From: JBCBST01 sp039819115
Lineage (GTDB): Bacteria > Bacteroidota > Rhodothermia > Balneolales > Balneolaceae
DNA: 6,851 nucleotides
Reading direction: 5' to 3'
Assembly: GCA_039819115.1 (NCBI GenBank)
Contig: JBCBST010000147.1
Location: 1 to 6,851, forward strand
Of this stretch, positions 1 to 6,328 are shown in pieces. Positions within the stretch are counted from its first letter, which is position 1. Each line of letters starts with the position of its first letter. The position numbers and the translations under genes were made by a program. Below the pieces are notes generated by a model. That model was not told the DNA's origin. It made no database searches and worked only from the letters and a program-made list of their open reading frames with translations.

Positions 1-77
1 CGAAGTTGAACACCCACAGAAGTTGACCCGACATAGTACCGGTCTTTAGAAGAGCTATAAATGATATAGACCTGGTG
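1..77. repeat. Direct repeat, copy A (77 bp, identical to 399-475)
   Basis: These 77 bases match 399-475 with no mismatch, at an offset of 398. The repeat covers the 5' coding part of two GIY-YIG genes. Identity stops at the first codons of each gene. On the other side the repeat may continue beyond the window edge. Confidence 0.95.
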
Positions 78-86
78 TTTCTGCAT
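1..86 (-). CDS. GIY-YIG nuclease, second copy (5' part, runs off window)
   Basis: This is the first 28 codons of a small GIY-YIG (URI-type) endonuclease-like protein, cut by the window edge. The ATG is at 86-84 and reads MQKHQVYIIYSSSKDRYY, followed by the VGST of the second motif. From codon 4 (HQV) onward the DNA matches the complete copy at 212-490 base for base, so the family call rests on that gene. The N-terminus differs: MQK here against MYRNM there. No Shine-Dalgarno site is visible; the start lies 13 nt after a strong terminator-like hairpin. It follows the degenerate tRNA-Gly in the same direction, which repeats the tRNA-hairpin-nuclease order of the neighbouring unit. Whether the rest of the gene is intact cannot be seen. 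Confidence 0.8.
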   Translation of the reverse strand, partial: MQKHQVYIIYSSSKDRYYVGSTSVGVQL

Positions 87-95
87 TACAGAAAA

Positions 96-131
96 TATAA
101 AAGGGTTTTAGAATATTATCTAAAACCCTTT
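96..131 (-). terminator. Hairpin terminator between tRNA-Gly remnant and second GIY-YIG gene
   Basis: On the minus strand AAAGGGTTTTAGA pairs perfectly with TCTAAAACCCTTT (13 bp) around a 6-nt AT loop. A short T-rich tail (TTTTATATTTT) follows. The shape fits an intrinsic terminator, although the T tract is interrupted. It occupies the same place in its unit as the hairpin at 491-524, but the stem sequence is largely different. It starts 8 nt after the tRNA remnant and ends just before the second nuclease gene. Confidence 0.7.
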
Positions 132-154
132 AGCTATGAGCGAGAAACGAGACT

Positions 155-176
155 TCCCCCCGAGCATTCGGGGGGA
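155..176. repeat. Perfect palindrome replacing the tRNA T-arm 5' half
   Basis: TCCCCCCGA and TCGGGGGGA are perfect 9-bp inverted repeats around a GCAT spacer. The element stands exactly where nt 49-57 of tRNA-Gly should be. Its G/C runs contrast with the AT-rich surroundings, which suggests an inserted small palindromic repeat rather than mutated tRNA sequence. Confidence 0.85.
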
Positions 177-191
177 CGACCCCAACCTTGG

Positions 192-207
192 TCCGCCAGC
201 CGGCGGA
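192..207. repeat. Perfect palindrome replacing the tRNA anticodon-arm 5' half
   Basis: TCCGCC and GGCGGA form a perfect 6-bp inverted repeat around AGCC. It replaces nt 25-34 of tRNA-Gly, including the first anticodon base. Short palindromes of the TCCGCC...GGCGGA type resemble dispersed repeats I recall from Bacteroidota genomes; that is memory, not a search result. Confidence 0.8.
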
Positions 208-211
208 TACT

Positions 212-490
212 CTACCAACTGAGTTCATTTTCTTCTGACGTAATCAGTTTTTCTAAAAACGGTCTGCTCTTCTGTCTCTTTAAAAATAGCTCATACTTCA
301 ATGCTGCTGTTTTAACATCAAAACTCTTAATGTATTTCAACTCCCAGGGAATGCCGGACCTTGTGGATTTAGTCCATCCCTCGTTATGTCGGTCTACTCG
401 AAGTTGAACACCCACAGAAGTTGACCCGACATAGTACCGGTCTTTAGAAGAGCTATAAATGATATAGACCTGGTGCATATTTCTGTACAT
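212..490 (-). CDS. Small GIY-YIG (URI-type) endonuclease-like protein
   Basis: This is a complete 92-aa single-domain protein of the small GIY-YIG nuclease family, whose members cut DNA or related nucleic acids with one catalytic domain. The GIY-equivalent motif is VYII at residues 8-11 and the YIG-equivalent is YYVGST at 19-24. R31, R34 and H35 sit in the expected R...RHN segment, and E67 in the YELFLK helix is the likely metal-binding glutamate, so the active site appears intact. There is no extra DNA-binding domain, so the target is unknown. The ATG at 490 has an AGGAG 9 nt upstream, inside the terminator hairpin at 491-524; M5 is a possible alternative start. The last codons (L-S-W-stop) lie inside the tRNA-Gly remnant, whose D arm supplies the stop codon. 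It sits directly downstream of tRNA-Gly, so it may be expressed by readthrough from that promoter. A count of 241-360 gives about 37% G+C. The cellular role is unknown; a homing-like or tRNA-associated mobile gene is one possibility. Confidence 0.85.
   Translation of the reverse strand: MYRNMHQVYIIYSSSKDRYYVGSTSVGVQLRVDRHNEGWTKSTRSGIPWELKYIKSFDVKTAALKYELFLKRQKSRPFLEKLITSEENELSW
399..475. repeat. Direct repeat, copy B (77 bp, identical to 1-77)
   Basis: This is the second copy of the perfect 77-bp repeat, covering codons 6-30 and part of codon 31 of the complete GIY-YIG gene. The bases between each repeat and its upstream hairpin differ between copies, so identity is confined to coding sequence at this end. 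Confidence 0.95.
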
Positions 491-524
491 AAAAAAAGGC
501 TCCTAAGTACACTTAGAAGCCTTT
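491..524 (-). terminator. Intrinsic terminator after tRNA-Gly
   Basis: On the minus strand AAGGCTTCTAAGT pairs with ACTTAGGAGCCTT (13 bp with one G-T pair) and a run of seven T follows. This is a strong rho-independent terminator 7 nt after the 3' end of tRNA-Gly. The 3' arm also contains the AGGAG that lies 9 nt before the GIY-YIG start codon, so the hairpin would both stop tRNA transcription and hide that ribosome site in any readthrough transcript. Confidence 0.85.
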
Positions 525-530
525 GAAATG

Positions 531-603
531 AGCGAGAAACGAGACTCGAACTCGCGACCCCAACCTTGGCAAGGTTGTGCTCTACCAACTGAGCTATTCT
601 CGC
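531..603 (-). tRNA. tRNA-Gly (anticodon GCC)
   Basis: This is a complete 73-nt cloverleaf. The acceptor stem GCGAGAA pairs perfectly with TTCTCGC. The D arm is GCTC-AGTTGGTA-GAGC. The anticodon arm is CAACC-TTGCCAA-GGTTG with GCC at 570-568. The variable region is GGGTC. The T arm is GCGAG-TTCGAGT-CTCGT with one G-T pair. The discriminator base is T, as is common for tRNA-Gly. The 3' CCA is not encoded (the next bases are CAT), so it must be added by the CCA-adding enzyme. It has a promoter at 628-657 and a terminator at 491-524. A broken copy of the same tRNA lies at 136-223. Confidence 0.97.
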
Positions 604-627
604 ATTCGGTTTTTTGAACGGACTATA

Positions 628-657
628 AATATACGGGTAGCACCGTATTGAATTCAA
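628..657 (-). promoter_or_regulatory. Promoter of tRNA-Gly
   Basis: On the minus strand TTGAAT (657-652) and TATATT (633-628) are separated by 18 nt. Read in Bacteroidota style this is TTG-N21-TATATTTA. Transcription would start near 621, leaving a leader of about 18 nt before the mature tRNA, which suits RNase P processing. The match is by eye. Confidence 0.55.
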
Positions 658-669
658 CCTTTTTTTAGT

Positions 670-689
670 CCCGGTCGTATTTAACCGGG
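670..689 (-). terminator. Weak hairpin after the helicase gene
   Basis: CCCGGT and ACCGGG form a 6-bp stem with an 8-nt loop, 31 nt beyond the helicase stop codon. No T run follows on the minus strand, so it is at best a weak or factor-assisted terminator. Its position between the helicase gene and the tRNA promoter is the main support. Confidence 0.3.
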
Positions 690-720
690 TTCATCCACTT
701 CGTACCTGCTCCCAAAGGCG

Positions 721-2640
721 CTACAGGGAAATGTCCTGGATGGAGGTAAGCAGCCTTCCCAGAAACTTTCCTCCATACATCCGGTTGATATGTTCCATAT
801 CAGCTATGATGACCAATAACTCCTTACTCCTGGAAAACGCCACATTAAGCAGCCGTGGGACCGATAACCCGTTCTTGGTTTCATCAAAAGGACGAACGGA
901 ATAATGTCGTTTGCGACCCCCGTCCTGTTCACCCGTCATGATGGTATCAAAGATAATCACCGATTTCTCCCTTCCCTGGAAGGTGTGTATGGTTCCTACC
1001 TCTACCTGCTTAAATCCGGCTGCTGTTAACTGCTGGCGCACTTTGTACACGCTATTGCGAAAAGGCACGATCACACCGATGTCGTCGGGATGGTACTTAC
1101 GTATCAGCTTCCGGATACTTTCTTCGATCAGGCGCTGATGGACCTGGTTTACCGGTTTAAACCCATACTCACTTTTCTCGGGCTCAAGAATAGGGTGATA
1201 TTTGTTCGAATCCACCAGGGCAACCGAGGCTTTACCATCGGTTTGTTTATTAGGGTGGGATTTTAATCGCCCATCATAAAAAACGGAGCTGATCACACCC
1301 GCTAAATCGGAATTCAGTCGATATTGGGTATCAAAAAAGCAGGTGAACTCGGGGTGCTGATCGTGCCATTCAAACAACGCTTTGGTTTGAAACGCCCCCG
1401 ACACATAGGTAAAGATATCCCGCTCCAGGAATTCCCGCGCGTCTTTCTCCTTCGCTAAGGCTATGGGAGGCAGCTGCATAGGATCACCTACCACTACCAA
1501 ATGACGATCGCTTCTGGACGCCATCAGCAACATAAACGGCAATCCCGCCATGGAAGCCTCATCCACCACAACGGCATCGTATCTGAGATTATAGAACAAT
1601 TCGGAGGTACATACTTTGGCCATGGTGGTGGCAACCAGCTGCTTTCGTTTGAGCTCCCAGCGTTCGTTAATACTCAGCAGCTTATCGATTTTATCTTCCA
1701 GTTCCTGTACTCCTCCCTCCCGATCCACTTTCTCACCGAGTAACTGCACCTGCAAATCCAGGGACTCCGGAATGGCTTCCCCATCCCGTTCCATTTCATC
1801 CAGCTTCGCCTGTAAGCTTTTAAACTGTTCAAGCGTGGTGCTTAGAGACACAGCTTCGGCCTTTCGGGAGTCCAGTTTAAGCTTAGTTTGCTCGGAAAAC
1901 AAAATAGGTTCAAGCCGTGGGTCGTTTAAGGCCGCATCTCCAAAGCGGGTGCAGGCCTGTAAGTCGAACGAGGGCTGGATTTCGTACAGGGCATCCATCA
2001 CATTCAACACCCCTACGTCTACCGCACGATTGGTATTGGATACGAATAACACTTTTTTGCCCTGAACCAGGTAGTTGGCCATGATATACCCCAGCGTGGC
2101 GGTTTTACCGGTACCAGGCGGACCCCAAACATAGAGAATGTTATTAATCATCGATTTCTCGATGGCGCTTTGCTGAGCCCGGTTTCGGTAGGTATCCATT
2201 TTTGGAAGCTGGGCCAGTTCCGCTTCTTTCACATGTTCAGCAGGCTCAAGTAAGGCATCGAGCTGAGGATACTCCTCCCAGTGATCTTCCAGCATAGCCA
2301 GCTGCTCTTCCATCTTCCGAAGCACAAAATCGTTCTCCCACTCCAGCATCACCTCTTCAATGTCTTTGCCAAAGTCTTTTGGAAATTCCAGCCACACTTT
2401 TCCTTCTTTCATCTCCACCGATTCCACCTTGAACTGATCGGTCATCGACAACCGGGCCCGGATTTCCTCCGCAAAACGAAGTCCCTGGTTATTGGTCTCA
2501 AACTGATACACCCAATGCTTGCCCCGTTTATCCAATACTCCATTGAACAATACTTCGGAGGAAGGTTTTTCGCGTACCGCCTCGATCTCGAAGTGGATGG
2601 CCTCTCTTGCTTGTTCTATTAAATCAGAGATGTGCAACAA
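721..2640 (-). CDS. UPF1/DNA2-like superfamily 1 helicase
   Basis: A 639-aa ATP-dependent nucleic-acid helicase of the SF1B UPF1/DNA2/NAM7 type (AAA_11 plus AAA_12 architecture). The visible motifs, in order, are a Q-motif glutamine near 156-157, Walker A GPPGTGKT at 173-180, motif Ia-like VLFVSNTNRAVD at 197-208, Walker B VVVDEAS at 357-363, motif III GDPMQLPP at 385-392, the QYR motif at 439-441, motif V VGTIHTFQGREKSVIIFD at 548-565 and motif VI NVAFSRSKELLVII at 599-612. Residues about 245-335, between motifs Ia and II, are charged and probably coiled-coil, as in the 1B insertion of this family. The first 140 residues are an acidic domain without a recognised motif. The start is a TTG (another TTG follows immediately) because an in-frame stop lies at 2662-2664 and the next ATG is residue 66; no Shine-Dalgarno site is visible. 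It lies 34 nt after the GntR gene and is probably its transcription partner. The substrate (DNA, RNA or R-loop) cannot be read from the sequence. Confidence 0.92.
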   Translation of the reverse strand: MLHISDLIEQAREAIHFEIEAVREKPSSEVLFNGVLDKRGKHWVYQFETNNQGLRFAEEIRARLSMTDQFKVESVEMKEGKVWLEFPKDFGKDIEEVMLEWENDFVLRKMEEQLAMLEDHWEEYPQLDALLEPAEHVKEAELAQLPKMDTYRNRAQQSAIEKSMINNILYVWGPPGTGKTATLGYIMANYLVQGKKVLFVSNTNRAVDVGVLNVMDALYEIQPSFDLQACTRFGDAALNDPRLEPILFSEQTKLKLDSRKAEAVSLSTTLEQFKSLQAKLDEMERDGEAIPESLDLQVQLLGEKVDREGGVQELEDKIDKLLSINERWELKRKQLVATTMAKVCTSELFYNLRYDAVVVDEASMAGLPFMLLMASRSDRHLVVVGDPMQLPPIALAKEKDAREFLERDIFTYVSGAFQTKALFEWHDQHPEFTCFFDTQYRLNSDLAGVISSVFYDGRLKSHPNKQTDGKASVALVDSNKYHPILEPEKSEYGFKPVNQVHQRLIEESIRKLIRKYHPDDIGVIVPFRNSVYKVRQQLTAAGFKQVEVGTIHTFQGREKSVIIFDTIMTGEQDGGRKRHYSVRPFDETKNGLSVPRLLNVAFSRSKELLVIIADMEHINRMYGGKFLGRLLTSIQDISL

Positions 2641-2674
2641 TCGTGTGTTTTGTATTAAGAGTTATACCGTTTCG

Positions 2675-3568
2675 CTACTGATCCCACAGTTCGGAGCGGA
2701 TCATTTCGGCACTGCGTTCAGCCAGCACATATTGCAATCGAAGACGGTTTTTCGGGGGTATTTTCTGCTCTACCAAACGGGCACTTTGGGCGGTATACAT
2801 GATCAAATCGGCTTCTCGCACAAATAGAGGCAGTGATTTTCCATAGGTGGCGCCGGCCACAAAAGAGCCGGAAAACTGAACCGACTGCTTCAACTGGCTG
2901 ATGAGAATGGGTATGGTATCTTCGGTGGCGGTAACCAGCCCGATGGTATCCATGACGGCACGATCCACGAGGGATAACAAGGCTTCCGGTTCAAAGTAAC
3001 AGATAATGGGAATGATCCGGAGCGTTTCCTGCAGACTTCTGAATTCATTCAAATGCTGAATGGGCACAAAAAGGGCATCAAATTTGGCGGCCTGCTCATA
3101 GTCCTGAACCGTGAGCACCTTACTTTTTACCCCGACCTGCTGTTTGATGGCATCCGCAACCATAGCCCCGAATTCCGCATTAATACCCACGCTGGCACTC
3201 GTTTGAATGCGATCGGGCCAGTCCATGAAGTCGAGTTGTTCCTGGAATAACAGCTCTATTTCGGAGTCATCCAGTCCATATCCGACCAGTTCTTCGATGA
3301 GCAACTGAACTTTCTCTCCCCCTTTTTCCAACCGGTCTGATTTATCCAGCATGGGCGTTTGGCGGTTCACCACAAACCCCCGGCCTTGTTCGCCGGAAAT
3401 CAATCCTTCTCCGGCTAACATATGATACGCCTTACGAACGGTGTGGAAACTCACCTCCAGCTGCTGACCTAATTCCCGGGTGGAAGGCAGGAGTTCACCA
3501 ACCTGGAATTGCTTGGTGGAGATCATGAGGCGAATCCGATCAGCGATATGTTTGGAAGAGTTTTTCAT
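2675..3568 (-). CDS. GntR-family transcriptional regulator with unrecognised C-terminal domain
   Basis: A 297-aa DNA-binding regulator. Residues about 5-68 are a clear GntR winged helix: LPSTRELGQQLEVSFHTVRK at 27-46, then AYHMLAGEGLISGEQGRGFV at 47-66 with the typical wing. After a charged linker (about 70-90), residues 105-297 form a mixed alpha/beta domain that I cannot assign to FadR/FCD, HutC/UTRA, YtrA or the MocR aminotransferase class. Its alternating hydrophobic strands (ALFVPI, IIPIICYF, TIGLVTA, LIMYTA) would suit a ligand-binding sensor fold. The gene starts with ATG 67 nt after the mutS stop and ends 34 nt before the helicase start, all in one direction, so autoregulation or control of this cluster is plausible but not shown. 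No clear operator palindrome was found upstream. Confidence 0.88.
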   Translation of the reverse strand: MKNSSKHIADRIRLMISTKQFQVGELLPSTRELGQQLEVSFHTVRKAYHMLAGEGLISGEQGRGFVVNRQTPMLDKSDRLEKGGEKVQLLIEELVGYGLDDSEIELLFQEQLDFMDWPDRIQTSASVGINAEFGAMVADAIKQQVGVKSKVLTVQDYEQAAKFDALFVPIQHLNEFRSLQETLRIIPIICYFEPEALLSLVDRAVMDTIGLVTATEDTIPILISQLKQSVQFSGSFVAGATYGKSLPLFVREADLIMYTAQSARLVEQKIPPKNRLRLQYVLAERSAEMIRSELWDQ

Positions 3569-3635
3569 GAAGGGCCCTGTTTAGGCGCGATGCAGTATGG
3601 CCATTAATTACGACATAATCACCTAAAACCCGGTC

Positions 3636-6302
3636 TTAATTCACCAGGCGTTTTAATTCGGTAAGGAGTAAGAGCGCTTCAATGGGTGTACTCCGGTTGG
3701 GGTCAAAAGCTTCCAGCTTGTTGATAACCGTTTCCACCTTCGGATCGATGGTCCCGGAGAATAAGGACATTTGCTGGATGGGATCCTGGGGTTCCAGCTG
3801 GGATGCCATCGATACGGATGCTGCTTTTTTCACTTTTGCGGTCTCCTCAATGGTCCCGTTGGTATTGGTGATGTCCAGGCTGTGATTCTCCAGATTGCCT
3901 AAAATTTCTTTTGCACGGTTGATGACGATCTCCGGTAGTCCCGCCATGCTGGCAACCTGTATCCCATAACTGTGATCCGCTCCACCCCGAACCAGCTTTC
4001 GCAGAAAGATCACTTTTCCGTCGTGTTCCTTAACCTGTACGTTGTAATTTTTAATCCGGTCGTACAGAGCCTCCAACTCATTTAATTCGTGATAGTGGGT
4101 GGCGAATAGCGTTTTTGCCGCAACGGGAGCATGATTGTGCAGATACTCGGCCAGCGACCAGGCAATACTTAACCCGTCAAAGGTACTGGTGCCCCGCCCT
4201 ACTTCATCAAGGAGGATGAGGGATTTTGGAGTGGCATTATTGAGGATATTGGCCGCCTCATTCATCTCAACCAAAAACGTACTTTCCCCGGCTGCCAGGT
4301 TATCGGATGCGCCGACCCGGGTAAAAATCTTGTCGACCATCCCAATGTAGGCCTTCTCAGCCGGCACGAAACTACCCACCTGGGCTAATAATACAATGAG
4401 CCCGGTTTGGCGGAGGATGATGCTTTTCCCTGCCATGTTTGGTCCGGTGATCACCAACACCTGATTATCCGAGTTGTCCAGCTCAATATCGTTGGGAATG
4501 AAAGGCTCGCCCAATGGAAGGGATTGCTCCACCACCGGATGCCGCCCTTTTTGGATGGAGATGCGTTCATCATCCCTCACTTCCGGTTTGCAATACGAAT
4601 GTCGTACCGCTACTTCGGCGAAACTCTGCAACACATCGATTTGAGCAATGCCATATGCGATTTGCTGGATATCATCTGCATACTCGGCCACATACAGTCG
4701 TAATTCTTCAAAAATCTGGTATTCGAGCATCTTGGAGCGGTCTTCAGCAGACAGCACTTTCTCTTCAATCTCTTTTAGCTCGGGTGTGATGTAGCGTTCA
4801 GCATTAACCAGCGTTTGCTTGCGAATAAAATGCTCGGGTACTTTATCCTTGTGTGCGTTGGTCACTTCGATATAATAACCAAACACCTTGTTGTAGCCGA
4901 TCTTCAGGGATGGAATACCCGACTCCACGGATAGCTGGTCTTTTATCTTGGCAATGTATTGCTTCCCGTTCCGGGCTATATCCCGCAATTCGTCCAGTTC
5001 TGCATTGAATCCATCCCTGATCATATTTCCATCCCGGATGGTTGCGGGCACTTCATCATTCAGAGTAGCCTGTATACGCTCCTGAAGTTCGACCATTAAT
5101 CGTAGTCGCTTAGCAATTTCTTGTAGCAATACATCTTCTACCGAGGCAAACTGTGTTTTGATACGCGGAATCTGGATGAGCGACAGCTTAAGCTGAACCA
5201 GGTCACGGGCATTGCACCTCCCTACTGCAATCCGGGAAATCAGGCGCTCCATATCGCCTACCTGTTCCAGTTCTTCCCGTAAAACCTGCCGGGGCTGATG
5301 TAATCCGTGCAGTTTCTCTACCGCATCCAGACGTCTTTGGATGTGAGTGAGCCGTTTAAGAGGACGCATAATCCACCGCCGGAGTAACCGTCCTCCCATG
5401 GCCGTACACGTATTATCCATAATGGATATAAGCGTGCCCTCTGTTCCACCTTCCTGTATGCTGGTGATGAGTTCCAGGTTGCGCTTGGTAGCAGCATCGA
5501 GAGCCATGAACTCACTACTCTCATAGGCATATAAACGTCTCAGATGCCGTAAATAGGCTTTCTGCGTTTCCTGCATATAGTGCATGAGCGCACCGGCCGC
5601 ACGATGGGCGGTTTTTAATTCCTCGACCCCAAACCCTTTGAGTGAATGCACCTTGAAGTGATCCGTCAGTAAGTTGTAGGCATAGTCTCCTTCATACACC
5701 CAATCATCGATGTAGGAAATGTTATACCCCATAAACGACTGCCCCAGCTTATTCTTCATTCCGGAAGAAACCAGCATTTCTGAAGGTTGTAGTGCTGTGA
5801 GGAGTGTATTCAACTCGGATTCAGAAACTTCGGTAAGGGCAAATTCACCGGTTGAGATATCCGAAAATGAGGCTCCGATTCGATCTTTGGTCCAGACCAA
5901 AGAAACAATGTAGTTGTTCCGTTTATGCTCCAGGAGTTGATCCGAAAGGGTGACACCCGGTGTGGTAATCTCGGTGACTTCCCGTTCCACAATTTTACGT
6001 CCTGCTTTTTTAGCCTCAGCAGGATCTTCGGTTTGATCACATACCGCTACTTTGTAGCCCTTTTTTACGAGTTTGGGCAGATAGGAATCCAACGCATGAA
6101 AAGGAAAGCCGGCCAGCGGAGTTTGATCGCCCCCATTGTTTCGCTTGGTCAGGGTAATGCCTAGTTCCTTGCTCACCAGGATGGCATCATCAGAAAACGT
6201 TTCATAGAAATCGCCCACCCGAAATAACAAAATGGTACCAGGATGTGCATCTTTAATCTCCTGATACTGGCTCATTAACGGGGTTTGTTTTTTGGACGGC
6301 AT
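3636..6302 (-). CDS. mutS: DNA mismatch repair protein MutS
   Basis: An 888-aa full-length MutS1. It binds base mismatches and small loops in newly replicated DNA as a dimeric clamp and recruits MutL, using ATP to switch states. The N-terminal mismatch-reading motif GDFYETF is at 30-36 with the key Phe32 and Glu34. The core and lever domains span roughly 230-560 (FGYYIEVTNAH at 474-484). The ATPase has Walker A GPNMAGKS at 620-627, FLVEMNEAANIL at 676-687, Walker B ILLDEVGRGTSTFDG at 696-710 and the ATHYHEL loop at 734-740. The dimerisation segment ADHSYGIQVASMAGLP is at 775-790. QMSLF at 844-848 is a typical sliding-clamp binding motif, followed by a C-terminal helical tail. Walker A has Ala for the more common Gly, a variant I recall from Bacteroidota. 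The ATG at 6302 begins MPSKKQTPLMSQY, typical of the family; no Shine-Dalgarno site is visible. It is first of three co-directional genes. Confidence 0.98.
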   Translation of the reverse strand: MPSKKQTPLMSQYQEIKDAHPGTILLFRVGDFYETFSDDAILVSKELGITLTKRNNGGDQTPLAGFPFHALDSYLPKLVKKGYKVAVCDQTEDPAEAKKAGRKIVEREVTEITTPGVTLSDQLLEHKRNNYIVSLVWTKDRIGASFSDISTGEFALTEVSESELNTLLTALQPSEMLVSSGMKNKLGQSFMGYNISYIDDWVYEGDYAYNLLTDHFKVHSLKGFGVEELKTAHRAAGALMHYMQETQKAYLRHLRRLYAYESSEFMALDAATKRNLELITSIQEGGTEGTLISIMDNTCTAMGGRLLRRWIMRPLKRLTHIQRRLDAVEKLHGLHQPRQVLREELEQVGDMERLISRIAVGRCNARDLVQLKLSLIQIPRIKTQFASVEDVLLQEIAKRLRLMVELQERIQATLNDEVPATIRDGNMIRDGFNAELDELRDIARNGKQYIAKIKDQLSVESGIPSLKIGYNKVFGYYIEVTNAHKDKVPEHFIRKQTLVNAERYITPELKEIEEKVLSAEDRSKMLEYQIFEELRLYVAEYADDIQQIAYGIAQIDVLQSFAEVAVRHSYCKPEVRDDERISIQKGRHPVVEQSLPLGEPFIPNDIELDNSDNQVLVITGPNMAGKSIILRQTGLIVLLAQVGSFVPAEKAYIGMVDKIFTRVGASDNLAAGESTFLVEMNEAANILNNATPKSLILLDEVGRGTSTFDGLSIAWSLAEYLHNHAPVAAKTLFATHYHELNELEALYDRIKNYNVQVKEHDGKVIFLRKLVRGGADHSYGIQVASMAGLPEIVINRAKEILGNLENHSLDITNTNGTIEETAKVKKAASVSMASQLEPQDPIQQMSLFSGTIDPKVETVINKLEAFDPNRSTPIEALLLLTELKRLVN

Positions 6303-6328
6303 AAATGAAACGGGTGCTGAAATGGTAG

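Larger units (their letters stand above)
136..223 (-). pseudogene. Degenerate tRNA-Gly remnant with two palindromes in place of arms
   Basis: Three blocks match the intact tRNA-Gly at 531-603 exactly and in order: 210-223 (tRNA nt 11-24, D arm), 178-191 (nt 35-48, loop, 3' anticodon stem and variable region), and 139-154 (nt 58-73, 3' part of the T arm and acceptor strand). Three more matching bases lie just past the 3' end, at 136-138. Nt 1-10 are absent; the end of a GIY-YIG gene lies there instead. Nt 25-34 and 49-57 are each replaced by a perfect palindrome, at 192-207 and 155-176. Each lost piece is the 5' strand of a stem plus about half of its loop, so neither arm nor the acceptor stem can form. 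It cannot be a working tRNA. It could be plain decay, or a small structured RNA of three hairpins followed by the terminator at 96-131. Confidence 0.85.

Noticed and set aside
136..223. Second functional tRNA-Gly
   Set aside because: It lacks the 5' acceptor strand and the 5' strands of the anticodon and T arms, so no cloverleaf can form.
75..407. Plus-strand 110-codon open frame
   Set aside because: It lies antisense to the tRNA remnant and the GIY-YIG gene, and reads through palindromes; its residues do not look like a protein family.
1..490. CRISPR array from the repeated bases
   Set aside because: There are only two long repeats, 322 bp apart, and they are coding sequence of nuclease genes; there is no short regular repeat-spacer pattern.
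394..657. Minus-strand 87-codon open frame across tRNA-Gly
   Set aside because: It is a translation of the tRNA itself (RIAQLVEHNLAKVGVASSS is a well-known false product of such tRNAs) and its 3' end overlaps the GIY-YIG gene.
1616..2065. Plus-strand 149-codon open frame inside the helicase gene
   Set aside because: It is the antisense shadow of the helicase, very rich in Ser, with no ribosome site. The helicase motifs on the other strand settle the coding strand.
2641..2674. Terminator or promoter between the GntR and helicase genes
   Set aside because: The 34-nt gap has no stem-loop with a T run and no convincing promoter pair.
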